Below are positions 33,672 to 47,141 of a stretch of 64,000 nucleotides of DNA, piece by piece. The stretch comes from Ficedula albicollis (taxonomy: Eukaryota > Chordata > Aves > Passeriformes > Muscicapidae). The stretch is from assembly GCF_000247815.1 (NCBI RefSeq), contig NC_021676.1, positions 6,774,793-6,838,792 on the forward strand. The letters run 5' to 3'. The notes under the pieces are model-generated. The model searched no databases. It was given only the letters and a program-made list of their open reading frames with translations, and was not told the DNA's origin. How positions within the stretch are numbered: position 1 is the first letter of the stretch; every line of letters starts with the position of its first letter. The position numbers were made by a program, and so were the translations under genes.

Positions 33672-36600
33672 CTGAGAAGAAAACATGAAGTGAGACTCCT
33701 CTGTTCCCAAAGTAAAGAGAGAAATTCCCCACCCACACTGGGATGTCTGGTCCAGGATGGGTTTTTACTAACTCTCCTGCTCTCAAGACACAGCTATAAT
33801 ACAGAACAAGCCCCATCCCCTTGGAAAGAGGTGCCACAGGGTGTGAATCTGCCTCAGAGGCTTGAGGATCTGCTGCCACCAGCAGGGAGGCTTACGTGTC
33901 AGTGAGTCCATATGCCAAGTCCAGCATGTCTAGCTCTTCATCTGAGATGGCACCAAGCTTTTGGAAGGTGTCCTTGTCAAAGATGAGGTGACAGGTAGAG
34001 CAGGCTAATGTCCCTTCACAGGCACCTGATGGAGAAACAAGGGGATGGCAGCAAATCAGGAAAGATAAGGGGGTGAGAGAGCCCATCTTTAGGAACAGTG
34101 TGAGAAAAGGCCCTTTAACAGACCTGAAGCATGTCAAGAGAGATGCTAGGAAACACAACAGATGGATGCAGTTTCCAGGCTGCCTCTTCTCAGAGAGAAT
34201 TGCCATCATTTTTTAAATTTTTACATCAGCTCTATGCAGCCAAAAGCACTGACAGAGGCTGCTGGAACACCAGTGGTGACCGTGTGAGGTTACATTGCCA
34301 TCTCAGCATGGTGAGCACCCAGCAAGCAGCTGGTGGGGAAGGGAAGCTTGTTTATGGTCTTGGCAGAACACAGGGGCATATGTACTGTTACACTCTTCCT
34401 AAGTACCCACTGGCCCTAACAGCACATGTGCATATCCTGCTGCAGCACCTACCAAATCCATCAATGGCCAAGTTGTGATTGACTACCACTTCCAGCAAAC
34501 TCTGCCCTTCTTTGGCTGTGGTCGTAAGTCGCTCTCCGTCCCGATTTATAAAATGCACTGTCACGTGATCCTCAGAGCTGTAAGACAAATTTTCAAAAAA
34601 ATCAGAGGGATCCACCTTTTTCTACACATCCACAATTGAGGTCTTTTGGCTGAGTACTAGAGACACGGCACTTAGAGGGAAATGTGCATGCAAACACTTT
34701 CCCAAAGGATTATGCCATGCCCAAAGAAAAAAATCAAATTATCGGTTCTCAGTGGCAGGCAAATCTGATTTGCCCCATAATATTCCCCACTTTATAAAAG
34801 AGCCCACAGAATAAATTTCTGTGTACAAACAAGTGCAGTGGTCTGCATATGCTGCCCCTGCTTGGGCTGGCTGGCAGAGGCAGCATGTGCAGGCAGGCAG
34901 AGCATTTGCAAATCCCAGGCCTGGGACGTTAAACCTGGGTAGAGTGATGCAATAACAAGAAAAGTGCTCAGGATCAGATACTAATCCATCAAGAAGGGCT
35001 GTTGTCATTCATGTTTTGCTCACCCCTTCCCTTCCTAAGGGGATTACTTGATGATTGTTCCTTTTCTGCTGCTTTTTCTTCTGTGAAGTGCCCACTCCTT
35101 TCCTTAACTCATCACAGGGAGCCTTCTTATGATGAGACATGCCCAGCCCCAGGTTACAGAGCTACCAGGCTGAGTAACTTCCTCTGAGCTGATGTGATCC
35201 ACGCTCAGGAAAAATTGCTAGTTATTTTGACAGCCTGCAAGATTTAATCTGGCCAAGAGTTAGGAGCATGTCCATCAGCTTCTCTTAATGATAACTTGCA
35301 GAAAGGGCATCTACAAATGAGAGGGAAACAGCATCCAGTTCATCTCCTCCTGACCAGGCTCTCACACCCTGACAGCCGTGCTCAGGATTTCTCACCAAGA
35401 CAGTATATTCTGAGACTTTTATATTAGCCAGAGGAAGCACATTAGCAAACACTGGTTTTTTCCTATGTGTACAAACCAAATGCTCTCTTAGATAGAGGAG
35501 GTCCCAGTTACCCAAAGGTTCCACCTCCTGTGCTGAAAGGAGGCAGCAGCACCTTGGAGGTAGCTGGGCCTTTTGCCCAGTAACTCTCAGTGTGGCACTG
35601 CCCAAGTGTCCATCATCCCAAAGCCCAGGGCATTCTCCAGTGGCAGAAGCTTCTCTTTCATCAGGCTGACAACATACACCAGTTTCCTTTAATAAAGACA
35701 CCTACAGATATTTCTAAATACACAGTTTAAAGACTAGTTCTCAAATGTCAAAACAAAATAAAACAATCCTCCTCATTTTTGATGGATCAGAGTAATTTAT
35801 TTCATTTGTATGGCAGATAGGCATGTTTCAAGGCAATATTTAATTTATCTTTATGGGTGAAATAATTTGTTACACAATAGAAATAGTAAAGTGATAGAAC
35901 TCCACTTAGTGCTGCAACCAAATGGATTTTTCAGCTGGATAATGAGAGATGACTGCCTCCAGAGGCTGCTGGATCCAAAAATTCCCAAAGCTGTCTGCCC
36001 ATTTATTGACAGAAAACTTAATTCCTGTTATCCTTGAGGCAACTAGAGCTTTAGCCAACATTAGTTGCAGGAGAATCTCTGCACCAAGCTCCCACAAACT
36101 TAGCTCCCTGCGGTTCCTCTGAGTTCCACCCTTGCTTTGGCTGTTGCTGCCAGTTATGGGCCCCAAGCTGCAGCCAGGGACAGCACACAGGGCATCCAGT
36201 TAGGTGCAAGGAAGGGTTGATGCTATTGTGAGACACCCTGCATGACTGGATAAGCCTGGCTGCAGAGTTCTCTCTTCTCAAAAACAGGGATGATGCCAAG
36301 CACTCCTGACCATGATGCAGAGGGCACCTCCAAGCAGCTTCCCTCTATTCTGGCTGAAGAGGGCATTTCAGGTATTTGGCTGTGTTCTCAGGGTTGGTGC
36401 CTCTGTTGAGGGACAAGCCCAGTCTGATGACTCCCTGTTTTCACTGTTCAGTTCAGTAACAGACTGACTTGCATACTGGTCTCATTGTCTTTATATCCCT
36501 CAAATCAGTCCCAGGCTCAAGTCTCCTCTGAAAGACCCCTGCTTTGGATACCCAAAGCTGGAAACAAGGCCTGCAGCTTTTTATTTTATTTACTTTTGAA

Positions 36601-37764
36601 TTTGTTCATTGGTGTTTTTGAAACAGTGAAAAAAAATCCTTTCAAACTTTAAGTCATTTTGAACTAGGATTAAAAAAAAAAAAAATAACCTAAACAAAAC
36701 ACCAAAATTAGACTAGATTTTGCTTCATTTAGTCTGAACTATTTTACAATGGCATTACTGTCACAGGATACATGGTCAGAGGTTTGGGAAGATCTTACCA
36801 GGATGTGATAAACTCAACACTGCAAATTCAGTGTATACCAACTGGTTATTCCCTTTTAAAATCTCAACCCTCCTGTGACATAGGAAAGTGGGGAAGGAGG
36901 TTTCAAGAAAGTAGTTATTTCCTCTGTCACTGTTTTCCCTAAAAGACACTTTCCAAGGACATACAAACCAGCAATATGCCTACAAGTACTGCTAGAGATA
37001 ATTTCATAAGCAACAAACCAATTAGAAAGAAATCCCATTCATAATGAGACTTCATAAATCCCACCAAGCACAGTTATCACTGTGACTTTTCTCTAAGGTC
37101 AGATAGCAGAATGGTTTATTGTGTTTTCTGTGATGTTCGTTGGATCTCTCTCTCAATGCCTAGTAGATTACAGTCTGACCTAGGTGATACTCATCAAGGA
37201 GATCCAGAAATTATATTTATATTACCATCTCTTCCTGAACTATCCCTAAAGCAGAGAGAGGAAAGGCTGGCAGGGAGCCTGCAGTAGTTCCTGCTGTGGA
37301 AATGGGCCAAATGACTCTTGTGCCTCTTTGTCACCTTCACGAGCTGGCTCCCAGCCACTAGCTGTGGCCCCCAGAGCTCTGGAGGCAGGACTGGCACCTC
37401 TGACAGGTTCCCACAGCATCTCTGGGGCTGGGTCCTGGCACCACCTTCCTCCCATCAGCATCTGCTCACCTGAGCTGATGGTCTTGTCCCCCACATGCCA
37501 CGGCTTCACTGGCCTCTCCTCATCCTGTCACGGGCCAGGGCAGAGGGACATGCCCATCCCTTCACATGCAGCAAGGTAGAACTTAACTCACCTTGACTCC
37601 CCAGGGCCATCCTGGGACCCCTGCACAGAGCTGAAGCCTCTTTCTGACCGCGTTGCTGGGCTGCGGTGCTGCTCAGTCCCACCACAGAGCAGGAGGAGGC
37701 GGATTTTGCTGGCGTTCAGTCGGCTCCGCAAGGGCGGCATCAGCCCCAAAACGCCGTGAGCCAT
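33551..37764 (-). CDS. FDX1: Adrenodoxin-type mitochondrial ferredoxin (4 exons, complete)
   Basis: This is a 2Fe-2S electron carrier of the mitochondrial matrix. Family members pass electrons from ferredoxin reductase to mitochondrial P450 enzymes, and FDX1 also supports protein lipoylation. Exons 37592-37764, 34453-34577, 33896-34025 and 33551-33671 join in frame to 549 nt, 182 aa plus stop (human FDX1 is 184). The N-terminus ([20 protein letters not shown]) is basic, with Leu and Arg and no acids, as in a mitochondrial presequence. The mature part starts near [11 protein letters not shown]. The cluster ligands are present as [10 protein letters not shown] plus the Cys of RLGCQ. The acidic partner-binding region [15 protein letters not shown] is intact. 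It is FDX1-type rather than FDX2-type. Being next to MSN, it may be an ohnologue of the mammalian FDX1 locus. Confidence 0.92.
33896..34025 (-). CDS. FDX1: Ferredoxin exon 3 (three cluster cysteines)
   Basis: The acceptor is tttctccatcag and the donor is gtaagc. The exon encodes [20 protein letters not shown] and [15 protein letters not shown]. The first three Cys ligands of the 2Fe-2S cluster are here. Confidence 0.95.
34453..34577 (-). CDS. FDX1: Ferredoxin exon 2
   Basis: The acceptor is aatttgtcttacag and the donor is gtaggt. The exon encodes [20 protein letters not shown] and [16 protein letters not shown], almost colinear with human [20 protein letters not shown]. Confidence 0.95.
34578..37591 (-). 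other. Ferredoxin intron 1
   Basis: This 3-kb intron separates the presequence exon from the 2Fe-2S domain exons. I saw no exon, recognised mobile element or strong repeat in it apart from a poly-A stretch near 36671. Confidence 0.7.
37592..37764 (-). CDS. FDX1: Ferredoxin exon 1 (mitochondrial presequence)
   Basis: The exon runs from ATG at 37764 to a gtgagt donor. It encodes 57 residues, starting [20 protein letters not shown] and ending ...DGPGES, with two bases (AG) left over to make the Ser at the junction. This start is chosen because it opens a presequence-like peptide and joins in frame to exon 2. Confidence 0.85.
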
Positions 37765-37886
37765 CCTGCTGCTGTGCCCCCTGAGCTGTCCTCTGAGGCA
37801 AGGACAGCTTGATTAGGGACTTATACTGGGGAGGATGGGGGGAAGGAAAGGAAAAAAAAAATAAAAATTGTAGGACAGCCTCCCTA

Positions 37887-37913
37887 GGGGTGGAGGGAGG
37901 GAGGAGGGAGGGG
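37887..37913 (+). promoter_or_regulatory. G-quadruplex-capable tract upstream of the ferredoxin start
   Basis: Five G runs of three to four bases, separated by one to four bases (ggggtggagggagggagg and onward), lie about 125-150 bp upstream of the ferredoxin ATG, in the template strand. The wider 37825-37935 region is almost entirely purine on this strand. A promoter role is inferred from position only. Confidence 0.45.
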
Positions 37914-40900
37914 AAGCAGGAAGGAAGGATGGACAAAGGGATTGTGCCTGGATCTTGCTGCAGACCAGCCCATCAGGGCATGGGAATTGGTTGAAGCACA
38001 GCAACATGTGAGACATCACCTCCACATGCCAGTTTCTGAGCAATGCTCACTTTGTTCTCTTACAGAATTCTCTTTCAGGAGCCAGAGCTAAATCCAATTT
38101 GATGTCTAATCACACAAGGAGTTGCAAGTTGAGGGCTGGAGGAACAGAGAGGCAGGAGTGCTGATGACTGCTGCCTTGGGGAGAAGGGCACACAGTAGCA
38201 ATTGAGGAAAAGCAAGGCACACGAATTCTGCTCCTGATGGCATCCAGTCACATCATTGCCTTACCCAACACAGCTCCCACCTCTAAAATGTGAATTTTCA
38301 CTTACTTCACATGATAATGGTAAGAGGCAGCCACACTTAGCTGCTCATTTGCTAAACTCTCATAAAGGTACAGATAACTGTCATTCATTTCATGCTATCT
38401 GAAAATCCACGCTACTAAACTTTGAAGCCTTGCAGAAGTAAATTCTTAATTTATTCCCAGAAACAGTCACTGGTTTAGTCTACCCTCCTCTACAGTATAA
38501 ATCAATATGAACCCAAGGACCAAAAGTGCAACAGCAAAGCCAATCTCAGTTCCAGGTTTCTGGGGAGTTAGGGAACAGCTCTCACCTCCAGAGCCTGAAT
38601 GGTTCCTTCCACCAAATTAACAGCTCACCATTTGGTAGGATGTCTGCTTTAATCAAGTTTTTTTAATGTAACATATTGGTAGCCAGTGTAAGCAAAAAGG
38701 TGTTGATACTGGACTCTGTAATCAATCTGTACAGGGAAAAAACTACAGCATAAGATAGAAAATTTCTGCCTCAACACACACAGACACACAGTCAGTGGAT
38801 TCACAGCTCTGAAGATAACCAGGAAGTTCTGGCTTTTTGCCCCAAAATGAAAATTTTCCACACAAAGCTTTCAGGTTGGAAGGGTTGGAAAGGCATGCTT
38901 AGACTTTCTGAAAAAAGCATTGAAGACAGTAAGGAATGCAAGTATTTTCCATAAGCTGGAAGAGAAATGTATTCTTCAGTTCAAAGGCAAGTGTTCAAGC
39001 ATTCAAACACACCTTTCAGACAGCTCTGGTGGAGACAAATTCATGGACAATGCATAAAGAATTAAAAACAAACAACAAAAAGTCTCAGGTCAACTTTTCC
39101 AAGTGATTTGCTCTTTCCTACAACTTGCCCCAAATTCTTCAGACTTCAAAGCCCAATTTTTGAGCTCCATCTCACCCCCAAACTTAAAACCACTCTCTGC
39201 AGCTGAGATACTCTGGCCAGTTCTGCCTTTGCTTTCCAGGCACTACAGAGATGCAGCAGACATCCCAGCTCTGTCTCTCGGTCATTTCCATGGAAAGAAA
39301 GCAAGGCTTGCCACGAGAAACACAAGAAGAGGGGCTACAGCACATGCAAACCACAAAGACTCTTATCTCTCCAGCAAACCTTGAGTTGAGAGAGATACAT
39401 TAGATATATACACAGCATTTCCACAGCAAGGACATTTGTGTGTTTGTCTGGCACTGACTCCTCTCCCTGCCAGGAACTCGGAGCACAGCAAGTGACAGGT
39501 CAATGTCACCTGATGGAAGAGAGGCCGATGCAGAGAGGGAAGTCAGGGAGATGAGGTGCAGCAAAGGGGATGACTGCTCTTGGTGAAAGCAAAACAATTC
39601 TGCTGGGGCAGGAGAGAATCAGGCCCTTACAGATTTTGGATAGCCTGTTTTAAGGTATTTGAAATGCTGAGAAAGGGCAGAAGCAAGATCTCCTTTCCAG
39701 AGTAAATCATTGTTCATCTAGCCAAGGCCACAAAAATAGAAAGCTTTGCAAATAACCACACCTCCCACAAAAAACCCAAACCAAACAACCAACTAAACTA
39801 AGAAAAAATACCATTACTTTGGGGGAAAAAAAAAAACAAACCTCAAAATTTCACCTTACAGGTCATATTTTATGAGCAGGCCAGACACAGATGTGTTTCA
39901 AATATGGTTTGGCAGGAACCAACTTCCCAGCAGTGCACACAGGCACATTGCCCCCCAGCTCCCCAGTTTCTTGCCAGCAGGCCACACTCTGTCAGTGCAG
40001 TGGCTATACCCACACATCCAGTCATGTGTTGGCACACGCTGGTAAAGAAGTGGTTTTCTAGCTTGAAATAAGTTGTCCAATATCTTCTGTACCACACATC
40101 AAACAATGTGGTCCTCCCTCCCCCCAGCCAAGGGACTCTCATGCAAATATCCAAAACACCTATGAGCTGCCCTTAACTCCACCTCAGCCCTGATTTCTGC
40201 ACAAGGAATAGAACACTGAAATCAGCACTGGTCTAATCTAAGCAGAAGTTACATAACAGCTTTGCAGCCCTCCACAGTGAGAAGCATACTTGGATTTTTG
40301 AGATACCAAACCCAGCTCCTCTGACCACTGCTAAAGTTTCTTGCCAGCAAGCAGAGCTGCCCTGGCTCAGTCACTGCCCACACTTTTCAGGTGTAGATAG
40401 AGGCAAGTTCATGCTGTTCCCATGGGGGAAGTCTCAGGGACTGTAGTCAGAGCAGCAGGCACAGAGACCTGGGAATAATGAAGATTTCTGCAAGCCAGTC
40501 TTCATTAATTGAAAAAGCAAGAACAGCTTACCTCTCCCCTCTACCAAGCCCACTGCCTCACAAATGCTCCTGTAGGAAAGATATGGGCTGCTTGCTGACA
40601 CAGAACTACAGCACTGAACAAAACCAAAATTCACCTTTCCCACTGTCGCTTAAAAAACCCATTAACCACCTTTCCTGTTCCAGAGCAAGTTGCTAATAAA
40701 AGCAAACAGAACAACTTGTACTGGTTTGGCTTTCTACAAGCCCACAAGCCCAGACAGAGCACTTCTGCTGCCTCAAAAGAGATGCACTGAGCACAGATCT
40801 GGGACAAAGTGCATGCACCGAGTGAGCCTGAGTCACAGGCACTGCCTCAGAGGCTGGGGCCTGGGGAAAAGCCTGTAAATGTGCCTCAGCTTCTACAGCT

Positions 40901-41784
40901 CTCAAACAAGACTGTTTGCCCCATTCTAACCTTGCCTAGGTGTTCAGCAGCCTTCTGAGAATGACAAACGAAAGGAGCAGGAGCCATATTCTCACCACTG
41001 GAAGCAGGAGGGCAGACACGCAATCAGAGCTGGGCTGACACTGCAACAAGCAAGCACAATGAATTCACAACAGGGCTTCTGGACAGCAGCCACTTCTGAC
41101 AATGCAGCTGCTCCTGGCTGGGTGAAGGCCACTAAAGTTACAGTGCCCCAGCCAAGACCTTCACTTGCACATGCTTCTCCTTCAAGCATCCAGTCAAGGA
41201 TGCTTCAAAGATGGATGGGAGTGCAAACTGCTGCATGTGGGTGTAGACAGCCTTCACCATAACCTCCCAGCTCAACAACAATTTATTTCACATCCCCTTC
41301 AGTCAAACTTGTTGACTCAAGACCAATCCCTGCCTACATTTTGTTAAAGGGTGATGCACAACCACAGGCTATAGCAATCATGGGGGCTTGCAATTTTTAA
41401 ATTAGCTCTGCTCACCAGAAAGATTTGTATTAATAGCTGCTCTGAGCAAGTGATTCTGACCAGAAGCTGAAGGTATAATCCCTTCCACAAGCATCCAGTA
41501 TTACTTTTTACAGTTTCAGCATTACCTTTTCCCTAATATCTCCTCATTCTATCTTTCACTTTTCACTATACCACTCATCCTGACACCTGTCCTGAAAAGC
41601 TCCATTTGGAATTGCTATTAATTTCTATTTGGAGACCCATCACCAGGAACTAGATATTCATTTAGGCATTGTTCAGACACAGGAATCTGCTCCCTTGTCT
41701 ACAAACTGCACTTAGAACTGCAAACCTGCAAGTTTAGGCAGCCTCAGCCTAGCATTTCATACATTGAGGCCCAGACCTTTTTTT

Positions 41785-41940
41785 ACAGAATGCCCTGGAT
41801 TGAAAGGGATTAAGATCATCTAATCCAAATCCCCTGCCCATGGGCAAGGATGCCACCCACCAGATCAGGTTGCTCAGGGCTTCATCCAGCCTGGCCTTGA
41901 ATATTTCCAGAGAAGGGGCATTTTTCTTACAGAAGTTATT
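41785..41940 (-). mobile_element. CR1 LINE fragment
   Basis: It contains acagaatgccctggattgaa, aagggattaagatcatc and ccagcctggccttgaatatt, a diverged CR1 3' piece in reverse orientation. Confidence 0.7.
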
Positions 41941-43461
41941 TTTTCTGTAAGGGAGACATTAACATCACATGTGGCACCAATTTGCATGTGGGTATGCAAC
42001 AATTATGGCTTGACATCAGCCACAGAGGATTCTGTTCTTTACCAGTTGTCACATGCTCTGAGATTATATGCCCTGGTGCAAGACATTTAAACTATATAGC
42101 CAAGACTGAATTATGCACAGCTGCAAAGCTGGCAGGGAACAGAACAGTCACACTGATGGTACAGGGCAAACAAGCCATGCCTGGAGTGCTCTCTGCTTTC
42201 TCATTGCAGTCTGCCTTTGTAGGTGCTCAAGCAGCTGCCATGTGAGTGCCTACAATTATCATACCTTACCCTGTACATTGTATTACCAAGCTTAGGATGC
42301 TGGAAAAATGCTTGTGCTTCCCTCCAAACATATTCTCCTGAGCAAGAAACTAATAAGCTGTTCATCTACCTAGAGAAATCCCTACAGGGCTTGTCTGCAT
42401 CAAAACAAATCAGAATTTGGAGACTATACTCTTTCTAAAGCAGGGAATTGCAAGGGCAAATAGGAGAAGGAGGAAGCAATCAGTGTCTTATTTCTGCAGT
42501 TACTTTGTCCTACTTGGAGTCAGTGCATCTCAGGCCAAATGCCTTATCTACCAAATAGATTGAACTCAATGAATATTTTACTCTACAGAGTTACTTCAAC
42601 TTCTCTTTAGAGTTCTTAATAAATGGCACTGCTTAATAAAGCAACACTGCAGAACCTGCAGAAAGAGAGTTTCTAGTCCCCCAGCCTTCTGACAGCCTTT
42701 TATGCTCTAGTCTGCCCCCTCCCACAGACAAAAGCAGCTGGGCCCCTAACATATGTAGATATAGCCTAAACTGGATCTGAAACAGACAGACTAGCAAATC
42801 CAACAGAAGCCGTCTACAAAAATTAGAGGTTAAATGCAAATTCCTGATCCTAAACTAGAGAATGCCTTACAACAAACTAGAATAGGGTGGTGTGGATTTC
42901 TTTTAACGTGGTCCTGTACAGAAGCAGCCTTCAGCCTTTAATGCTTTACACTTCCATTTCTTCAAAGACAAACCTAAATGGAAATTAGTAAGCCTCAAGC
43001 CTCTAAGGTAATGTCCACTAAGAAACAAGTGCACTAGAAACAGCAAGAACAGGATCAACCTTTCCAGACCAGTGCAACCTTCAGTTGAAGTCTGCTGTAG
43101 CATTGAAGGAGACATGCAATTCCTTGAGTGGTCAGGTTTTTTGAATCCTGGCAGGCAGGAACAATAAAAAGGACTCACCTGTAGAAACTGAATCCAAGCC
43201 ATGCCTGGTGGGGATTGCAGAAGCCTCCATTGCTCCATACTTCATGTTTTGCTTAGAGAAAAGTTCAGGTATTTTCCCCAGCACCAGATCTGAGCACTAA
43301 TACGTTCCAATGAAATCTACACCTTATTCTGCAGTGCAGCAACGATTAGGCAGAGGTTCTGTGAGGCCCCTCTTCACAACCACAAAGAAAGCAGCTGCAA
43401 ATAAAGATTACACAGTTCATTAGCAGAAAGGTGGCAGCAGCCACTCTTCCATTCTGGAACC

Positions 43462-43665
43462 ATCCCGAGACACTGGGAAACAGGTAGAGACAGCGACATC
43501 AAGGCAGCTGTGAAGCAAATTGTGCCAAAATCCCAGTACAGGCCAACCCAAGACACTGGGAAACAGGTAGAGACAGCGACATATCCCGAGACACTGGGAA
43601 ACAGGTAGAGACAGCGACATCAAGGCAGCTGTGAAGCAAATTGTGCCAAAATCCCAGTACAGGCT
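43462..43665. repeat. Tandem duplication, period 121 bp, with an internal extra half-copy
   Basis: The unit beginning atcccgagacactgggaaac starts at 43462 and 43583. A partial third copy of acactgggaaacaggtagag lies at about 43554. Confidence 0.9.
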
Positions 43666-44080
43666 GGTGACAGCACAGACTGGGCAGGGTGTCCCTGCAA
43701 GCAGCAGCACCAAGGGCCAGGCCCCCTCTCCAGGCTAAGCTGGGTGCACACAGGTCTGGGCTCAGCACAGCAGGAACTCACCACAGCAGCTCCATCCCCT
43801 CCATCTGGCCAGCCCATCGCAAGTTGGACATTTACACTCAGTGCCTCCACAAAGAAGTGTCAGTTCCAGCACTGGCTCCAGCTGAACAGCTGGGGAGGGG
43901 GAAAGGGCTGTTGCTGAAGCAGTTCCTTTTCAGAGTGCAAGATCTCCTTATTTGCACAGGAGCTCCCAGGCTGACCTCTGAGCACCACAAAGCAGATCTG
44001 CTCAGCTATGAGACACAGCACTGGACTTAAAGCAAACTTTAAGTAACCAGCCAGACACAAGCTGCTGAATTTCTCTGAAC

Positions 44081-47000
44081 TTTATTGGCACTTCAGGAAG
44101 AACAAGGTATGGATTTTAACAACTCCTCTGAACAGGAAAAACATGTCTTAATCAAGGTTCTCTCTGCAGATAAGCACATGGACCCATGAATTACTCCACA
44201 ACCTTAAGGAATTGATGTTTTATTATAATCCAGTAAAACAACTGGTCAAAAACCTTCAACATAATTTACAGAAACAAAAAATAAAACAAGAAAAAATAAG
44301 CCAGGCAACATGTGATAAAGTACTTCCCTCCCCCCACCCCCAAGAGGAGTAGTTATCCAATTAAACTGGAACATGAAGAGGAAGAACAATTCACTGTATT
44401 CTAACAAATAAAAAATGTGTCTACAAATCTCACCATAATACTGAAAGCTTCTTACATTAGTTTTCTTGCAAAATATCATCTTTATAATACAGTATACATT
44501 CCAAGGGAAGGAGGACCATAAACATACCCTCCATCCCTTGACTAATATTTTCTAATTGTGCATAGCTAGAAATATTGAAATCAAATATCATTAGATACCA
44601 CTGGAATATAATACTGGTTAAAAAGAAGGCAGGGCTGAAACAACTACAAAGAGTTAGGTGGACTCACTGGCACAAGCCGTTCTATTCCTTTATTGGACCA
44701 TGTGGAATTAGAACGTTTTTAAAAAACCATATAAACAGAAGTCATGCCAACATCATAATACATGAGAGCTCAGCAGTGCTGTGTGACCCATCAAAGCAGA
44801 AAAGGTTTACTGGTTTATTATTTGAACACATATTCCAGGCACCATATGTCAGCTTGTTAGGAAATTATTAAAATATTAGATAGAGGCTTTTCTCCCCTCA
44901 AATGCATCAATAGTTGCCATGGACAGAGCAGAAGTGCTGAGAACCAGCTTTAAAGCACCAAAACAGAAGTTGAAAGGTTGTCTGTTCCCCAGTAACAAAG
45001 ACTCACACAGAGCCAATGCCAATCACCTTCAGTACAGAAATACACAAAAACATTCTGACAAATTGAACTGCAATCTTTCATTTGTGACCTTCATGGTACT
45101 GAGGCATATTCTTCTTAGCCAACAAAAAGCTTGCCAACAAAAAGCTTGCCATGCCATGTGCCCTGCAAAAGCACTCTGTGTCCAGGGGAGAGAAGGGGGC
45201 TCCCCATGACACACCTGGATGTTTAAGAGCATGGGTTGGCATGCTGCTTCTAACAGAGGTTGGCTGGTGTTTGTATCAAACTCCACACAGACTTGCATTG
45301 CTTTCCAAACAATAAAATAACACGACTGGTGAGGTTGTTTCCAGCCACCCAAGGAATTCTTGGGGAAATACTGCAGTTTGTTAACACTATCATGAACATT
45401 TATTTTTTGGCACGGTCCCCCTTTGCCCTTTTTCATACACCAGGGAGCTGAAAATGCTCCAGTTTTCAGATGTTTTCCTTCTATCACCATTACCAGCAAC
45501 ATCATATAAAGGGAGAATCAGCAAAACTGAGCAAGTCACAAAAGCTGGGATTATGCTAGGCAAGAAAATAAATCCCAGGCTAGCCTAATGACTTCCTATA
45601 GGGACAGGCTAATCCAAGGAGGGCAAAACAAAGGAGGACTTCACTTTAGGTGGAACCCATTTTTAAGATGACTCTCCTGAAGGCTAACAGCTCCTTTTAT
45701 GAGGGATCAAGGCAACATCCAATTGAACCCTGAGCATACATGGCTATTTCCTCCACAGAAATGGCAGGGAGGATTCTGGATAGCTACAGCATGGGCAGCC
45801 TGGATGACAGGAGGTGATGGTTATTACAATAACTGGCACAAGCAGCTCTCAGGACCAGTCTCACAACCATTTGTATCCCATTTCTAAGAGAAGGTCTTCT
45901 GTTCTCAAAACTACAAAAGGCCAAAACATCCTTCTGGGGAAGGAAAAGCACTTGAGCCAGGGATGTGGCAGACTGCTAGTGAGGATTAAGAAAGCAATTG
46001 GACAAGTGTCTCAGGATCCTCTCCCCTCAAATACTGCTTGAAGCCAGGGAAGACAGATGCAGTCTTGTACATGACCCAAATATGAGAGCAGTTTTTGGTC
46101 CCCAGCTGCTGATCACTTTTTATGATTGCATCTAGTTTAAACTAAAGGCATCTGAGCTACAGTAGATCTATACACAGTCATAAGGCACCAACAACTATGT
46201 GCTAAAAAGGCCTCTTATGGAAAAACCTGAAATCTTGTTCATGTAACTAGAAAAGTATCTGTTCAGCAAGGGAAAATACAGCTACAATAATTTCTAGTCT
46301 TTTACATTTCTACCTCCCACTTTAGGTTTTCATTGGCAAAACCAAAAAGGAAGGCAGTGTACTTCAGCTATCTCTGCCTCACTGGTTACATTGAAGTCAG
46401 ATAAACGATGGTGAACAAAGCCATTGACCAGAGAAAAACCTCTGGAAAGCAGGGAATTTGAGGCTTCAAACCACACTGTATCAGTGGAAATACTCCAAAG
46501 GCCTCCTCATGATTAGGAAATTCAAAGCTCCATCATTAAACAACAAAAGGTAACACCAGCAGGAACACCACAGAATCTGTTTGGTCTGCTTATTTTTGTA
46601 GGACAAAAGCTTTGGTCTTTTAGAGAGAAAGTCCATATTTTACCTTCAATCCTTCTTCCTAAGCTCCAGTCTCCCCTTTTTAACTAACATGATTCAGATT
46701 CTGGGTTAAGTTAGAAATTCAGACCCTGGCCACTAAGCTTAATCCTGAAGCTTGCACAGGTTAGTAGGAAGGCAGAGTGTCAGACTGTCAGCTCTTGACT
46801 GTACATAATGCAGTGCAAGTGTCTGCTGGCCTCCCCACACAATGGGAGAGGACAGCAACACAGCCACCTCAGTGGGCAAACCCAACACACTAGGACTTTA
46901 CCCCAAGCCAAACAACTTCAGATTTGCCCCAATCCACGTTTGTTTTCCCAAGCCACCCCAGGCAGACATAATTATTATTCTTTCTTCTGTCATTTAACTC

Positions 47001-47141
47001 CAGCATTTGCCCAAAACTTGATAAATAAGACCATGGTCACTCTTCTGTAGTGGTTCCAGCATAGCACGATTATGAGTGAACGATGGGAGAGGATGGGGGA
47101 GAGGGGAGAAGAGAGTGCAGGGCAGCAGGTGCAGGGAGAGT
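44081..47141 (-). other. MSN: Probable 3' UTR of MSN with candidate poly(A) signals
   Basis: The sequence after the moesin stop has no coding signal. Minus-strand AATAAA hexamers occur at 44219-44224 and 44081-44086, among others, so a UTR of up to about 3 kb is possible. The choice of end is a guess without transcript data. Confidence 0.35.

Larger units (their letters stand above)
37765..44075. other. Intergenic region between ferredoxin and moesin genes
   Basis: No recognisable gene was found. It holds the presumed ferredoxin promoter at its left edge, one CR1 fragment (41785-41940) and a 121-bp tandem duplication (43462-43670). The rest appears to be unique non-coding sequence. Confidence 0.5.

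Noticed and set aside
33411..33905. Plus-strand 164-codon open frame over the last ferredoxin exons
   Set aside because: It is an antisense shadow of real minus-strand exons with no family signature.
36660..36690. Poly-A stretch in the ferredoxin intron as a processed pseudogene tail
   Set aside because: No upstream sequence resembles a spliced mRNA, and no target-site duplication is visible.
33551..37764. Ferredoxin gene as FDX2 (FDX1L) type
   Set aside because: The [25 protein letters not shown] and [11 protein letters not shown] segments match FDX1. FDX2 has a different C-terminal half and lacks these.
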